Source: Streptomyces sp. NBC_01198 (GTDB lineage: Bacteria > Actinomycetota > Actinomycetes > Streptomycetales > Streptomycetaceae). Taken from it: a DNA stretch of 64,000 bases. This document shows positions 7,467-14,452 of the stretch, piece after piece (position 1 is the first letter of the stretch; each line of letters begins with the position of its first letter). Made by a program: the position numbers and the translations under genes. The notes beneath the pieces are model-generated. The model did no database searches and had not been told where the DNA came from. It saw nothing but the letters and a program-made list of their open reading frames with translations. The DNA lies in contig NZ_CP108568.1 of the NCBI RefSeq assembly GCF_036010485.1, positions 6,494,001-6,558,000 of the forward strand, in the 5' to 3' direction.

Positions 7467-8189
7467 ATGGACACCGCCTCCACGGCCGCCATTTCGGCGC
7501 TCACTTCCGGCGCCGTCTCCCTGGGCCTCGTCGTCGCGGCCAATCGCCAGCAACGACGTGACGGCAGCCGGGCGCAGCGTGAGACGCAGAACATGACCTA
7601 CCTCAACCCGCTCCGCTGGCACACGGCGGAGACCCACCACCGGCTGTCCCTTTACGCCGTCAGAGTCGACAGGCAGGGCTTCTACGGTCCCGCGCAGGTC
7701 ATACGCGCGCCCGAGGAGATCGACGGCAAGGACGCGACCTGGTTCGCGGGTACGGGGTGCGCGCTGGTGTCCAGCGTGTGGATAACCGCGTGCCTGTTCG
7801 CCCAGATGACCCGCGCCCGCAGCGACTTACCGTTCCTCCGCCTGTCCGGCAGGGACGACACCAGGTTGTCCACCTCCATCATGAAGGTCCATGTGGCGTT
7901 CGCCGCCTGCGGTGTCTTCTACGCGACGCAGTCCAGCATCGGCACCGACGCCCTCCTCGAACCCGAAGGCCGGCTCAGAAGCTACCGGGAATTCTGCTCC
8001 ATCCTCGCCGATCCGGAACGGCGTGCCTGGGCCGACCCGCTTGTCCGTTTCCACCTCGCCATCGCCAACGGCGACCGCCGCGAGGAGCTGCGGCGCGTGC
8101 TCGAGGCTCTCCGTACGCTGTCCGACTTCCTCGACAACACCCTCGCGGGTGGAGCGTCACTACGGGCCCGTTGGGACGCCGAACTCTAG
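7467..8189 (+). CDS. Hypothetical protein, 240 aa, with a TTA codon
   Basis: Start taken at ATG 7467 (AAGGA ~10 bases upstream); an alternative GTG at 7434 overlaps the stop of the preceding gene. The N-terminus TASTAAISALTSGAVSLGLV is a hydrophobic segment followed at once by RQQRRDGSR, so this is either a signal anchor or a short membrane helix with a cytoplasmic basic stop. The rest is soluble-looking, ending in a helical R/E-rich region. Leu at codon 121 is TTA (7827-7829), which in Streptomyces makes translation depend on the bldA tRNA. Function unknown. Confidence 0.65.
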   Translation: MDTASTAAISALTSGAVSLGLVVAANRQQRRDGSRAQRETQNMTYLNPLRWHTAETHHRLSLYAVRVDRQGFYGPAQVIRAPEEIDGKDATWFAGTGCALVSSVWITACLFAQMTRARSDLPFLRLSGRDDTRLSTSIMKVHVAFAACGVFYATQSSIGTDALLEPEGRLRSYREFCSILADPERRAWADPLVRFHLAIANGDRREELRRVLEALRTLSDFLDNTLAGGASLRARWDAEL

Positions 8190-8240
8190 GGGGCCGGCGT
8201 TCCCTGACGGTCGCCCGCCTGGGAGTGGGCATCCTGCCGG

Positions 8241-8933
8241 TCAGGAGCGGCCGGTGAACCAGGGGAAGCCCTGCGGATCGGCGGTGATCCGGGCGTGGAC
8301 CGCCTCGTCGTCGTGGCCGTGGACGGAGTCGAGGAAGGGGAAGTCCTCGGGTTCCACGGTGATCTTGGCGAGGGGAGTCACCGGTGTCGGGCTCGCGGCC
8401 TGCGCGATGTGGACCCGGTTCTCGCCGACGGCGACCGGCGGCTGCCGCTCGAAGCCGGCGGCGGGCAGGAGATAGACCGTGCCTGCTCGCCACGGCCGGC
8501 GGTCCAGGGCCTGCCGGCTGATGGAGAGGAAGTAGGAAGGCTCGCTGAGTCGTCCGTCGGTGGAGCCGAGACGGATACAGGAGTTGACGGTCATGACCGC
8601 CGGGTGGCGGACCCGGTCCAGGATGGCGTAGTGCAGGGGCCAGATCCCGTCGGTCGCGGCGAAGACCGCGCGGCGGTTGCTGAAGTCGAGCGTGTTTCCG
8701 GGCAGTCGTGGCTCGAAGCGGGTGATGTCCGGATCACCAGAACCGTGCAGGACCACGTCGGCCCGATCGGCGGCGTGGCAGAGGAATTGCCGCTTCGGCG
8801 CGTCGAGCCGGTAGTCGACAGGGCGGTCAGGGCCGTGGCCCAGCGCCTGGGCCAGGAGTTCGTCGAAGGCCCTGACCGTCACCGGGTCCGGGCTCGGCCC
8901 GGGTCTGGGTATCCAGTACGGGGGCAGCTCCAC
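8241..8933 (-). CDS. Conserved hypothetical protein, possible ADP-ribosyltransferase-like fold
   Basis: A 230-residue soluble protein with GTG start at 8933. Features are VVLHGSGDPDITRFEPR near residue 60, AVFAATDGIWPLHYAILDR (~89-107), SYFLSISRQAL and GTVYLLPAAGFERQ. An HG[ST] strand followed by a FATxD-like segment is reminiscent of ADP-ribosyltransferase-type folds, but I cannot identify a catalytic Glu with confidence. Treat it as unknown function. It is a monocistron between the hypothetical gene ending at 8189 and a lactonase-like gene on the same strand. Confidence 0.6.
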   Translation of the reverse strand: MELPPYWIPRPGPSPDPVTVRAFDELLAQALGHGPDRPVDYRLDAPKRQFLCHAADRADVVLHGSGDPDITRFEPRLPGNTLDFSNRRAVFAATDGIWPLHYAILDRVRHPAVMTVNSCIRLGSTDGRLSEPSYFLSISRQALDRRPWRAGTVYLLPAAGFERQPPVAVGENRVHIAQAASPTPVTPLAKITVEPEDFPFLDSVHGHDDEAVHARITADPQGFPWFTGRS

Positions 8934-8991
8934 CGGAGCAGTTTAGGGGGGACCGCCGGCCGCCCTGCCGGCGGGTCGAGACGTCGGCGCT

Positions 8992-9861
8992 TCATGCGTG
9001 GTGGGTCGCCTGCCCGAGCGCGGTGCGCAGCAGGGTGGGGGCCGCCGCGTCGTGTGCGGCGAGGATGGCGACGCCCGGGTTGCGGGTGGCGAACTCGTTG
9101 ACCTGGCGGGTGGAGGTGTGGAGGCCCGCCGTGTCGCCGACGCCCGGGATGCGCTCTTGGGCAAGGAGGTTGACGTCGTAGGTCAGGTCGCCGACGAAGA
9201 GCAGGGGCGCGATGCCGGGCTTGCGCAGCAGCAGCGAGAGCGAGCCGGGGGTGTGGCCGGGGGTGGGAACCAGCATCAGGGAGCCGTCGCCCATGACGTC
9301 GTGCGCGGCGGTGAAGGGCGCCAGCGCCGGGTCGTCGACGGGGGTGGGGGTGACGCGGTCCCAGTGCAGTCCGGGGATGTCGATGTGCTGCTTGAGGAAC
9401 CCGGCGAGGACGGCTCGGGGCTTGTCGATCTCGGCCCAGTCCTGGTCGCTGACGATGATGCGGGCGTGCGCGAGTTCGCGGAGTCCGCCGATGTGGTCCT
9501 GGTGGAGGTGGGAGAGGATCGCGACCTTGACGTCGGCGATGTCGTGGCCGAGGCGGGCGAGTTGGGCGGTGAGCGTCTGGTCGGCGGGGATCTCGAAGCG
9601 GGCGAGGCGGTTGTAGATGTGGCCGGCGAAACCGGTGGGGAAGTAGTCGGGGTCGGTGACCGAGCTGCGGTCCTGGCCGGTGTCGAACAGGACGAGACCG
9701 TCGCTGTGTTCGATGACGTAGACGTTGATCGGCTTGGGGGGCGTCCACTGGCGGGAGGTGTTCAGCCACCACAGGAAGGGGGTGCCGTTGCTCTCGGCGT
9801 GCTGCGGGCGGATCTGGACCTGGCCGGTGCTGAGGACTGAGATGGCGTTGATGGTGCCCAT
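8992..9861 (-). CDS. Metallo-beta-lactamase-fold hydrolase, AHL-lactonase-like
   Basis: A 289-residue protein. ATG 9861 is preferred over upstream in-frame starts because AAGGAGA lies just before it and homology begins there (MGTINAISVLSTGQV). The metal motif is SHLHQDHIGG (HxHxDH), with TPGHTPGS and GDLTYD completing the two-zinc site, and INVYVIEHSDGLVLFDTGQD is the MBL opening strand. It matches the N-acyl-homoserine-lactonase-type subgroup; the true substrate could be another lactone or ester. Two overlapping palindromes lie immediately upstream of the RBS. Confidence 0.82.
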   Translation of the reverse strand: MGTINAISVLSTGQVQIRPQHAESNGTPFLWWLNTSRQWTPPKPINVYVIEHSDGLVLFDTGQDRSSVTDPDYFPTGFAGHIYNRLARFEIPADQTLTAQLARLGHDIADVKVAILSHLHQDHIGGLRELAHARIIVSDQDWAEIDKPRAVLAGFLKQHIDIPGLHWDRVTPTPVDDPALAPFTAAHDVMGDGSLMLVPTPGHTPGSLSLLLRKPGIAPLLFVGDLTYDVNLLAQERIPGVGDTAGLHTSTRQVNEFATRNPGVAILAAHDAAAPTLLRTALGQATHHA

Positions 9862-9884
9862 GGCGCTCTCCTTGAAGTGTGCTA

Positions 9885-9903
9885 CGACATGTATGTCGCG
9901 ACA
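9885..9903. promoter_or_regulatory. Overlapping palindromes upstream of the lactonase-like gene
   Basis: CGACATGTATGTCG at 9885-9898 (arms CGACAT/ATGTCG around GT) overlaps the perfect palindrome TGTCGCGACA at 9894-9903. They lie 24-42 bases upstream of the ATG at 9861, just behind the ribosome-binding site, so they are placed to cover the transcription start. A repressor site is likely. No regulator gene is adjacent. Confidence 0.45.
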
Positions 9904-9965
9904 CATGAATAATGGCGTGGCGGCCGCTCCCGTGTCAAGCACGGGTGGGCACGACTTTCGTGGCT

Positions 9966-10064
9966 GCTTCGACCGGCGGTGACCACACGTCCGACCGTGC
10001 TCCGACCGGCGGGAATGATACCCCCGACGATGCTTCGACCGGCCGAGGCGGCACCGTCGAGGAG
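9966..10064. repeat. Three imperfect 33-bp tandem repeats
   Basis: Units start at 9966, 9999 and 10032, each opening with GCTTCGACCGG or GCTCCGACCGG, a period of exactly 33 bases. They fill the gap between the lactonase-like gene and the alpha/beta hydrolase. The period is a multiple of three and the plus strand would read an 11-residue repeat (ASTGGDHTSDR-like), but no convincing gene covers it. Confidence 0.55.
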
Positions 10065-10121
10065 CAGGCCGGCTCCGCGGTCAGGCCGGCCCGCTCGCTG
10101 GTGCGCGGCGACCCGCCGGGC

Positions 10122-10790
10122 TCATTCCTTGAGCAGGATCGCGGCGACCGCTTCGGGGGCCTCGTGCATGGCGTCGTGTCCGGTGGGGAGGTCGTAGACC
10201 TGCCACGCGGGATCGGCCGCGAGCCGGGCGCGGAGCGGGGCGAAGGGGGTGCGGTCCTCCCAGCCCGCGCAGTAGACGAACTCCCGGCGGGGGATCTGGG
10301 CGGCGGCGCCGGTGAGCCGGATCGTCTGCAGGAAGGCGGCGAGGGGGTGCGGACGGCGGCGGGGGTCGCCGCCCTTGGGCGGTTCGACGGCGTAGCCGGT
10401 GGCGGCGGCGCCGGTGGCGAAGACGTTCCGGAAGTGGTCGTTCGTCGCGGACCAGCACGACTCACCGTCGTGCGGCACGTAGGCGTCGAGGTGCACCAGC
10501 CGTGAGATCCGGCCCCCGGCGCGGTCGGCGGCCGCGGCGACGACCATGCCGGCGTAGCTGTGGCCGACCAGCGTCGCGCTGGTGATGTGGTGGGTGTCGA
10601 GGTGCCGCAGTACGTCGCCGGCGTGCGTGTCGAGGTTGGCGGCGGCGACCGCCGCGTCGTCGTCATCGGGTCCCAGGCCGGTCAGGGTCAGGGCGTGAAC
10701 GGTGTGACCGGCACTCTCCAGCAGCGGGACCACCGCCTCGTACGCCCAGGAACCCTTCCAAGCGCCGGGCACAAGGACGAACGTCGTCAT
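10122..10790 (-). CDS. Alpha/beta hydrolase (esterase/lactonase-like)
   Basis: A 222-residue protein starting MTTFVLVPGAWKGSWAYEAV. That is the HG-less oxyanion opening (PGAWxG) of small alpha/beta hydrolases such as plant-esterase-like and salicylate-esterase-like proteins. The nucleophile elbow is VGHSYAGMVV (Ser at ~residue 90), and GHDAMHEAPEAVA supplies the catalytic His near residue 202. It is cytoplasmic, with no signal peptide. Upstream on the same strand, the 230 bases to the next gene show no other feature. Substrate unknown. Confidence 0.82.
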   Translation of the reverse strand: MTTFVLVPGAWKGSWAYEAVVPLLESAGHTVHALTLTGLGPDDDDAAVAAANLDTHAGDVLRHLDTHHITSATLVGHSYAGMVVAAAADRAGGRISRLVHLDAYVPHDGESCWSATNDHFRNVFATGAAATGYAVEPPKGGDPRRRPHPLAAFLQTIRLTGAAAQIPRREFVYCAGWEDRTPFAPLRARLAADPAWQVYDLPTGHDAMHEAPEAVAAILLKE

Positions 10791-11021
10791 GGCTCTTCTC
10801 CTTCTTGCTCAAGTTCTCGCTCAAGCCGCGGCATCGGGGCACGCTGCCTCGATGACATGTGGTGCGGTCGGCCGCTGGGCGCGACCGAAGACCACCGCGC
10901 TGAAGGGAAGTCTCACCGGATCATGGTGTGGCGTGGTATCGCTACGATGCCAACTGATGCCTGTTCGCCGCCAACCTCGCAGAAGGCGTACGTGAAGTGC
11001 CGCTGCCGGGATCCGGGCCGG

Positions 11022-11381
11022 TCAGCGTCGGGTGGCTGTGCGCAGGGCGAGCGCACCGGCCAGCGCGAGCGCGCCCGAGCCGAGCAGTGCCGCGGTGCCG
11101 CGCGAGCTGAGCATCCGGTAGGGGCCGACGGTCAGCACCGAGCGCCGCGCCTGGATGGAGAGCGCACTTCCGGTGCTCTGGACGGACCCGAGCGACACCA
11201 GGGACATCGCGGAGCCGATCGAGCCGACGGACAGCGAGGAGCCGACGGAGCCGATGGACAGCGCGCTGCCGATCGAGCCGATGGACAGCACGGACCCGAC
11301 GGAGCCGATGGACAGGAAGGAGTCCTTCGACCACAGGGAGAGCGAGGAACTCCTGGCTGACCGGGAGGGGATGCGTGTCAT
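11022..11381 (-). CDS. Ser/Gly repeat protein with a C-terminal membrane anchor
   Basis: A 119-residue protein. After a basic Ser-rich start (MTRIPSRSARSSSLSLW) come about five degenerate 10-residue repeats of the form LSIGS[VI]GS.. (residues ~22-75). A hydrophobic segment GTAALLGSGALALAGALAL and a final RTATRR tail follow. Similar SIGSxGS-repeat proteins are common, uncharacterised genes in Streptomyces; regular repeats of small and branched residues suggest a beta-solenoid. The tail would anchor it in the membrane. Codon use and the clean repeat in this frame favour it over the acidic reading on the other strand. Confidence 0.6.
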   Translation of the reverse strand: MTRIPSRSARSSSLSLWSKDSFLSIGSVGSVLSIGSIGSALSIGSVGSSLSVGSIGSAMSLVSLGSVQSTGSALSIQARRSVLTVGPYRMLSSRGTAALLGSGALALAGALALRTATRR

Positions 11382-11465
11382 GGGGCCATTGTGCCGCGAG
11401 CACTCGCTCTGGGCCGTTCGGGCTTTCCTGGCGGTGAGTCGGCAAACCCGGGGAAGCCCTTGGAC

Positions 11466-11918
11466 ATGATCGATGACGACGACGGCATGGCGGCGCGGAA
11501 CCGGCGTCCCGCGGGCATGAGCGACGCCCTGGTGGAAGCGCTCGGCGTGCTCTCAGAGGCGCTGGAGGCGGTGGAGCGGGCGCGCGGGAGGCTCTACGAC
11601 TTCCACCAGCTCACCGGTGGAGCGGATCTGCGGCTGGGCGAGGCGGCCGAGTTGCTGAGGGCCGCGGGCCACGACGCGGACGCCGAGCGAATCGAAACGG
11701 AGCTCGTCGGCCGCAACGTCCTTCCCGGCTACTGGACCTTCCAGATGGTGGAGGCCTACGACGACACCTACTACCAGCCGTTCCGGGAGCTCGAGCAGCA
11801 GGTCCGGGCGGACCTGGCGGGTGGCCGGCGCCATATCCACGAGGCGGAGATGAAGGAGTCCCGCCGTACGCACGGCCATCCCGACCACTCCGCCGACCCG
11901 CCGCGACCCGCCGTGTGA
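11466..11918 (+). CDS. Conserved hypothetical protein, 150 aa
   Basis: Start taken at ATG 11466 (MIDDDDGMAARN); ATG 11520, codon 19, is an alternative. The mostly helical, charged protein contains SDALVEALGVLSEALEAVE, a coiled-coil-like segment, then YDFHQLTGGADLRLGEAAE and PGYWTFQMVEAYDDTYYQ. The tail is His/Pro-rich. I have the impression of a family widespread in Streptomyces without known function. No Cys, no signal peptide. It is divergent from the Ser/Gly repeat gene. Confidence 0.65.
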   Translation: MIDDDDGMAARNRRPAGMSDALVEALGVLSEALEAVERARGRLYDFHQLTGGADLRLGEAAELLRAAGHDADAERIETELVGRNVLPGYWTFQMVEAYDDTYYQPFRELEQQVRADLAGGRRHIHEAEMKESRRTHGHPDHSADPPRPAV

Positions 11919-11990
11919 CACCTCTGCACCCCTGCTGCCCGGCGGCGCGTCCTGCCGGTCCGAAGCGGGGCACAACGGCATAGTGGGCCA

Positions 11991-12004
11991 ATATGTGCAC
12001 ATAT
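11991..12004. promoter_or_regulatory. Perfect 14-bp palindrome abutting the amidase RBS
   Basis: ATATGTGCACATAT is fully self-complementary and is followed directly by the Shine-Dalgarno AGGAGG (12005-12010) of the amidase gene. AT-rich sequence in such GC-rich DNA stands out. The position suits an operator at or downstream of the transcription start, for example for a GntR- or MarR-type repressor. No regulator gene adjoins. Confidence 0.6.
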
Positions 12005-12020
12005 AGGAGGGAACTCACCT

Positions 12021-13427
12021 GTGCCCACTGATCTCCTCTACTCCGATGCGACCGAACTCGCCAAGCTGATCCGTACCCGCAAGGCGTCCTCCGTCGAGGT
12101 GGTGCAGGCACACCTCGACCGCATCGAGGCCGTCAATCCGCAGCTCAACGCCATCGTCACGCTCGTGGACGGCGCGTTGGAGGCCGCGCGGGCGGCGGAT
12201 GAGGTGCTCGCGGCGGGCGGGGATCTGGGGCCCCTCCACGGCGTGCCGTTCACGGCCAAGGACTCGTACGACACCGCCGGGGTGCTCACCCAGCGCGGTT
12301 CGCCGATCTTCGCGGGGCGCGTCCCGGAGACGGACGCCACCGCCGTGGCGCGCATGAAGCTGGCCGGAGCGATCCTGCTGGCGAAGACCAACCTGCCGGA
12401 GTTCTCGTACTGGATCGAGACCGACAACCTCCTGACGGGCAGGACGAACAACCCCTGGGACGTCGACCGCTCGCCCGGCGGTTCGAGCGGCGGGGAGTCC
12501 GCCGCGATCGCCACCGGGATGTCGCCGCTCGGGCTCGCGACCGACCTGTCCATCTCGGTGCGCGGGCCGGCGGCGGACACCGGTGTCGTGTCGTTCAAGC
12601 CGACGCACGGGCGTATCCCGATGACCGGGATCTGGCCCCGGGTGCCGCGCCGTGACTGGCACGCCGGCCCCATGGCCCGCAGCATCCGCGACCTCGCTCT
12701 CGCGTACGGCCTGCTGGCCGGTCCCGACGGCCGCGACGGCTACGCCACCGTCCCGCGCGACGTCGATCTGGGCCTGGGCGCCTCACCGGACCGGCCGGTG
12801 CGGGTGGGCTGGCTGGTCGACTCGGGCCTCGGACCGACCGACGCCGAGGTCGCGGCCACCGTGAAGGCGGCCGCCGACGCCCTGCGGACGGTGGGGGCCC
12901 GGGTCGACGCGGTGAACATCCCGGCTCTCGAGCAGGACAACCCCCTCGACCTCTGGAACAAGCTGAGCCTCATGGAGGTGAAGCCGGCCTTCCTGGAGGT
13001 GACCGCGGGTCATGAGGACCAGATGTTCAGCTACTCCAAGTTCGTGACCGGCCTGCCCGACACGTCGGTGGAGGACTACGTCCGGGCCCAGCAGGGCGTC
13101 GGGCGGCTCCGGGACGGGTTCGCGGAGTATTTCCGGCAGCACGACGTCCTGCTGCTCCCGGTGACGACCATCCCCGCGCACCAGCACAAGCTCGAGGAGT
13201 TCACCCTCGACGGCCAGACGGTGGGCGCCTTCCACGTGTCGTCGACGACCGTCCCGTTCAACCTGACGGGGCTGCCGGCCCTGTCGATGCGGTTCGGCAC
13301 GAGCAGCGACGGCATGCCGATCGCCGTGCAGGTGGTGGCCAACTGGAACTCCGAGTCGACGATCCTGCACGTCGCCTCCCTGCTGGAGGAGCTGAGCCCG
13401 GTCTGCCACCTGCACCCCGCCATGTGA
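12021..13427 (+). CDS. Amidase-signature family hydrolase
   Basis: A 468-residue protein with GTG start at 12021 and AGGAGG 10 bases upstream. The amidase signature triad is visible: Lys80 in FTAKDSYDT, cis-Ser156 in PGGSSGGES, and nucleophile Ser179 in TDLSISVRGPA. Most of the family reads D-x-G-G-S-[IV]-R at the nucleophile; here the two glycines that shape the oxyanion hole are Ser and Ile, so the active site is non-standard. It hydrolyses C-N bonds of amides in the cytoplasm. It is not part of gatCAB, as no partner subunits are present. Likely controlled through the palindrome at 11991. Confidence 0.88.
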   Translation: MPTDLLYSDATELAKLIRTRKASSVEVVQAHLDRIEAVNPQLNAIVTLVDGALEAARAADEVLAAGGDLGPLHGVPFTAKDSYDTAGVLTQRGSPIFAGRVPETDATAVARMKLAGAILLAKTNLPEFSYWIETDNLLTGRTNNPWDVDRSPGGSSGGESAAIATGMSPLGLATDLSISVRGPAADTGVVSFKPTHGRIPMTGIWPRVPRRDWHAGPMARSIRDLALAYGLLAGPDGRDGYATVPRDVDLGLGASPDRPVRVGWLVDSGLGPTDAEVAATVKAAADALRTVGARVDAVNIPALEQDNPLDLWNKLSLMEVKPAFLEVTAGHEDQMFSYSKFVTGLPDTSVEDYVRAQQGVGRLRDGFAEYFRQHDVLLLPVTTIPAHQHKLEEFTLDGQTVGAFHVSSTTVPFNLTGLPALSMRFGTSSDGMPIAVQVVANWNSESTILHVASLLEELSPVCHLHPAM

Positions 13428-13465
13428 CACCCCGAAGGGACAGTGCGCCGCCGGGGGCCCTCCGG

Positions 13466-13491
13466 GCTGACGGAACTGGCTGACGGAACTG
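13466..13491. repeat. Perfect 13-bp tandem duplication
   Basis: GCTGACGGAACTG occurs twice back to back (13466-13478 and 13479-13491) in the gap between the amidase and the truncated EEP gene. Probably a replication-slippage duplication; no function apparent. Confidence 0.6.
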
Positions 13492-13582
13492 CTGCGGGCG
13501 GCCGGTACGGTTGCGTTGGGACGACCGTGCGGCCGTGGGGGCTGTCCGGCTCGGCGGGCCGGGGAAGTGGGGCGGACTGCGG

Positions 13583-13861
13583 ATGCGCGTGGTGACCTGG
13601 AATGTGTGGTGGCGTTTCGGGCCGTGGCAGGAGCGCACAGCCGGTGGCCCCACCTGGGACACCGCGAATCCCTTCGCTGCCCGCGCCTTCGAACCCGACG
13701 TGCGGTGCGACTACATCCACGGGGGGCCGACCGGGCCGGGCGGGCTCGGCCGGGTCCGTGCGGTGCGGCGGGCCGGCGACCAGCCGGTCGACGGGGCGTG
13801 GCCGTCCGACCATGCGGCGGTCGTCGCCGACCTCGCGTCGGATCCGGTCCCGCTGTCGTGA
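13583..13861 (+). pseudogene. Endonuclease/exonuclease/phosphatase-family protein with a large internal deletion
   Basis: From ATG 13583 the reading starts MRVVTWNVWWRFGPWQER, the N-terminal strand of EEP (DNase I-like) enzymes. It then jumps directly to C-terminal sequence: CDYIHGG and the active-site end WPSDHAAVVADL. The middle ~170 residues, including the QE catalytic region, are absent while the frame is kept. At 92 residues it cannot form the EEP sandwich. The stop TGA 13859-13861 overlaps the GTG start of the Nudix gene, so it could still serve as a translated leader. Confidence 0.65.
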
Positions 13862-14346
13862 CGCCCATGCCCGAGGGCCGTCAGCACATCGAAGTACCCC
13901 TGCCCGCGGATGGTGAGGTCTGGACCGTCGGTGCCGTGATCCTGAACCACCGGGGTGCGGCCTTCGCTCAGAAACGCAGCCCTGACCGGCGGCTGTTCCC
14001 CGGCGCGTGGGACATCGTCGGCGGACACGTCGAGCCGGGGGAGTCGCTGATGGAGGCCCTGGCCCGTGAAGTCCTGGAGGAGACCGGCTGGCGCCTGCGG
14101 CGCGTGCGCCGGCTGCTGGGCATCACGTCCTGGACCGGCGACGACGGCCGCGGGCTGCGGCACGAAGCGGACTACCTGGTCGACGTCGACGGTGACCTCG
14201 ACCACCCGGCGCTGGAGTGGACGAAGCACTCCGCCTGCGACTGGTTCGGCCCCGCCGATCTGAGCCGGCTCAAGGAGAACTGCTCCCCGGGGAATTTCCT
14301 GATCCACGACCTGATCGCCGAGGTCCTCAGGGGGCCGGCGGTCTAG
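13858..14346 (+). CDS. Nudix hydrolase
   Basis: 162 residues from GTG 13858, which overlaps the preceding stop (GTGA); ATG 13867 is an alternative. A complete Nudix box is visible in the order GGHVEPGES...REVLEETGW (about residues 60-82), matching Gx5Ex7REUxEExGU, preceded by LFPGAWDIV. The family hydrolyses nucleoside diphosphates linked to another moiety, needing Mg2+. FLIHDLIAEVL forms the C-terminal helix. Substrate unknown; likely a cytoplasmic housekeeping or sanitation enzyme. Confidence 0.88.
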   Translation: MTPMPEGRQHIEVPLPADGEVWTVGAVILNHRGAAFAQKRSPDRRLFPGAWDIVGGHVEPGESLMEALAREVLEETGWRLRRVRRLLGITSWTGDDGRGLRHEADYLVDVDGDLDHPALEWTKHSACDWFGPADLSRLKENCSPGNFLIHDLIAEVLRGPAV

Positions 14347-14452
14347 GCCGGGCGGACGCCCGCGGCGAGGAGTCACCGGGTGACGCGCCGCCACCTGTGG
14401 GTCGTGTCCTCGATGTCAGGATATGTCGGCCTGATGCGACACTACGCTCGTG

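Noticed and set aside
10560..11360. Plus-strand collagen-like reading (DGADGQ repeats) opposite the Ser/Gly repeat protein.
   Set aside because: It is the mirror of the repeated codons of the minus-strand gene; it starts inside another gene's antisense and has no RBS or signal peptide.
11155..11469. Acidic Glu/Pro/Thr repeat ORF on the plus strand.
   Set aside because: Another frame of the same repeat; the minus-strand frame gives a protein with an anchor helix and basic tail, and resembles known Streptomyces proteins.
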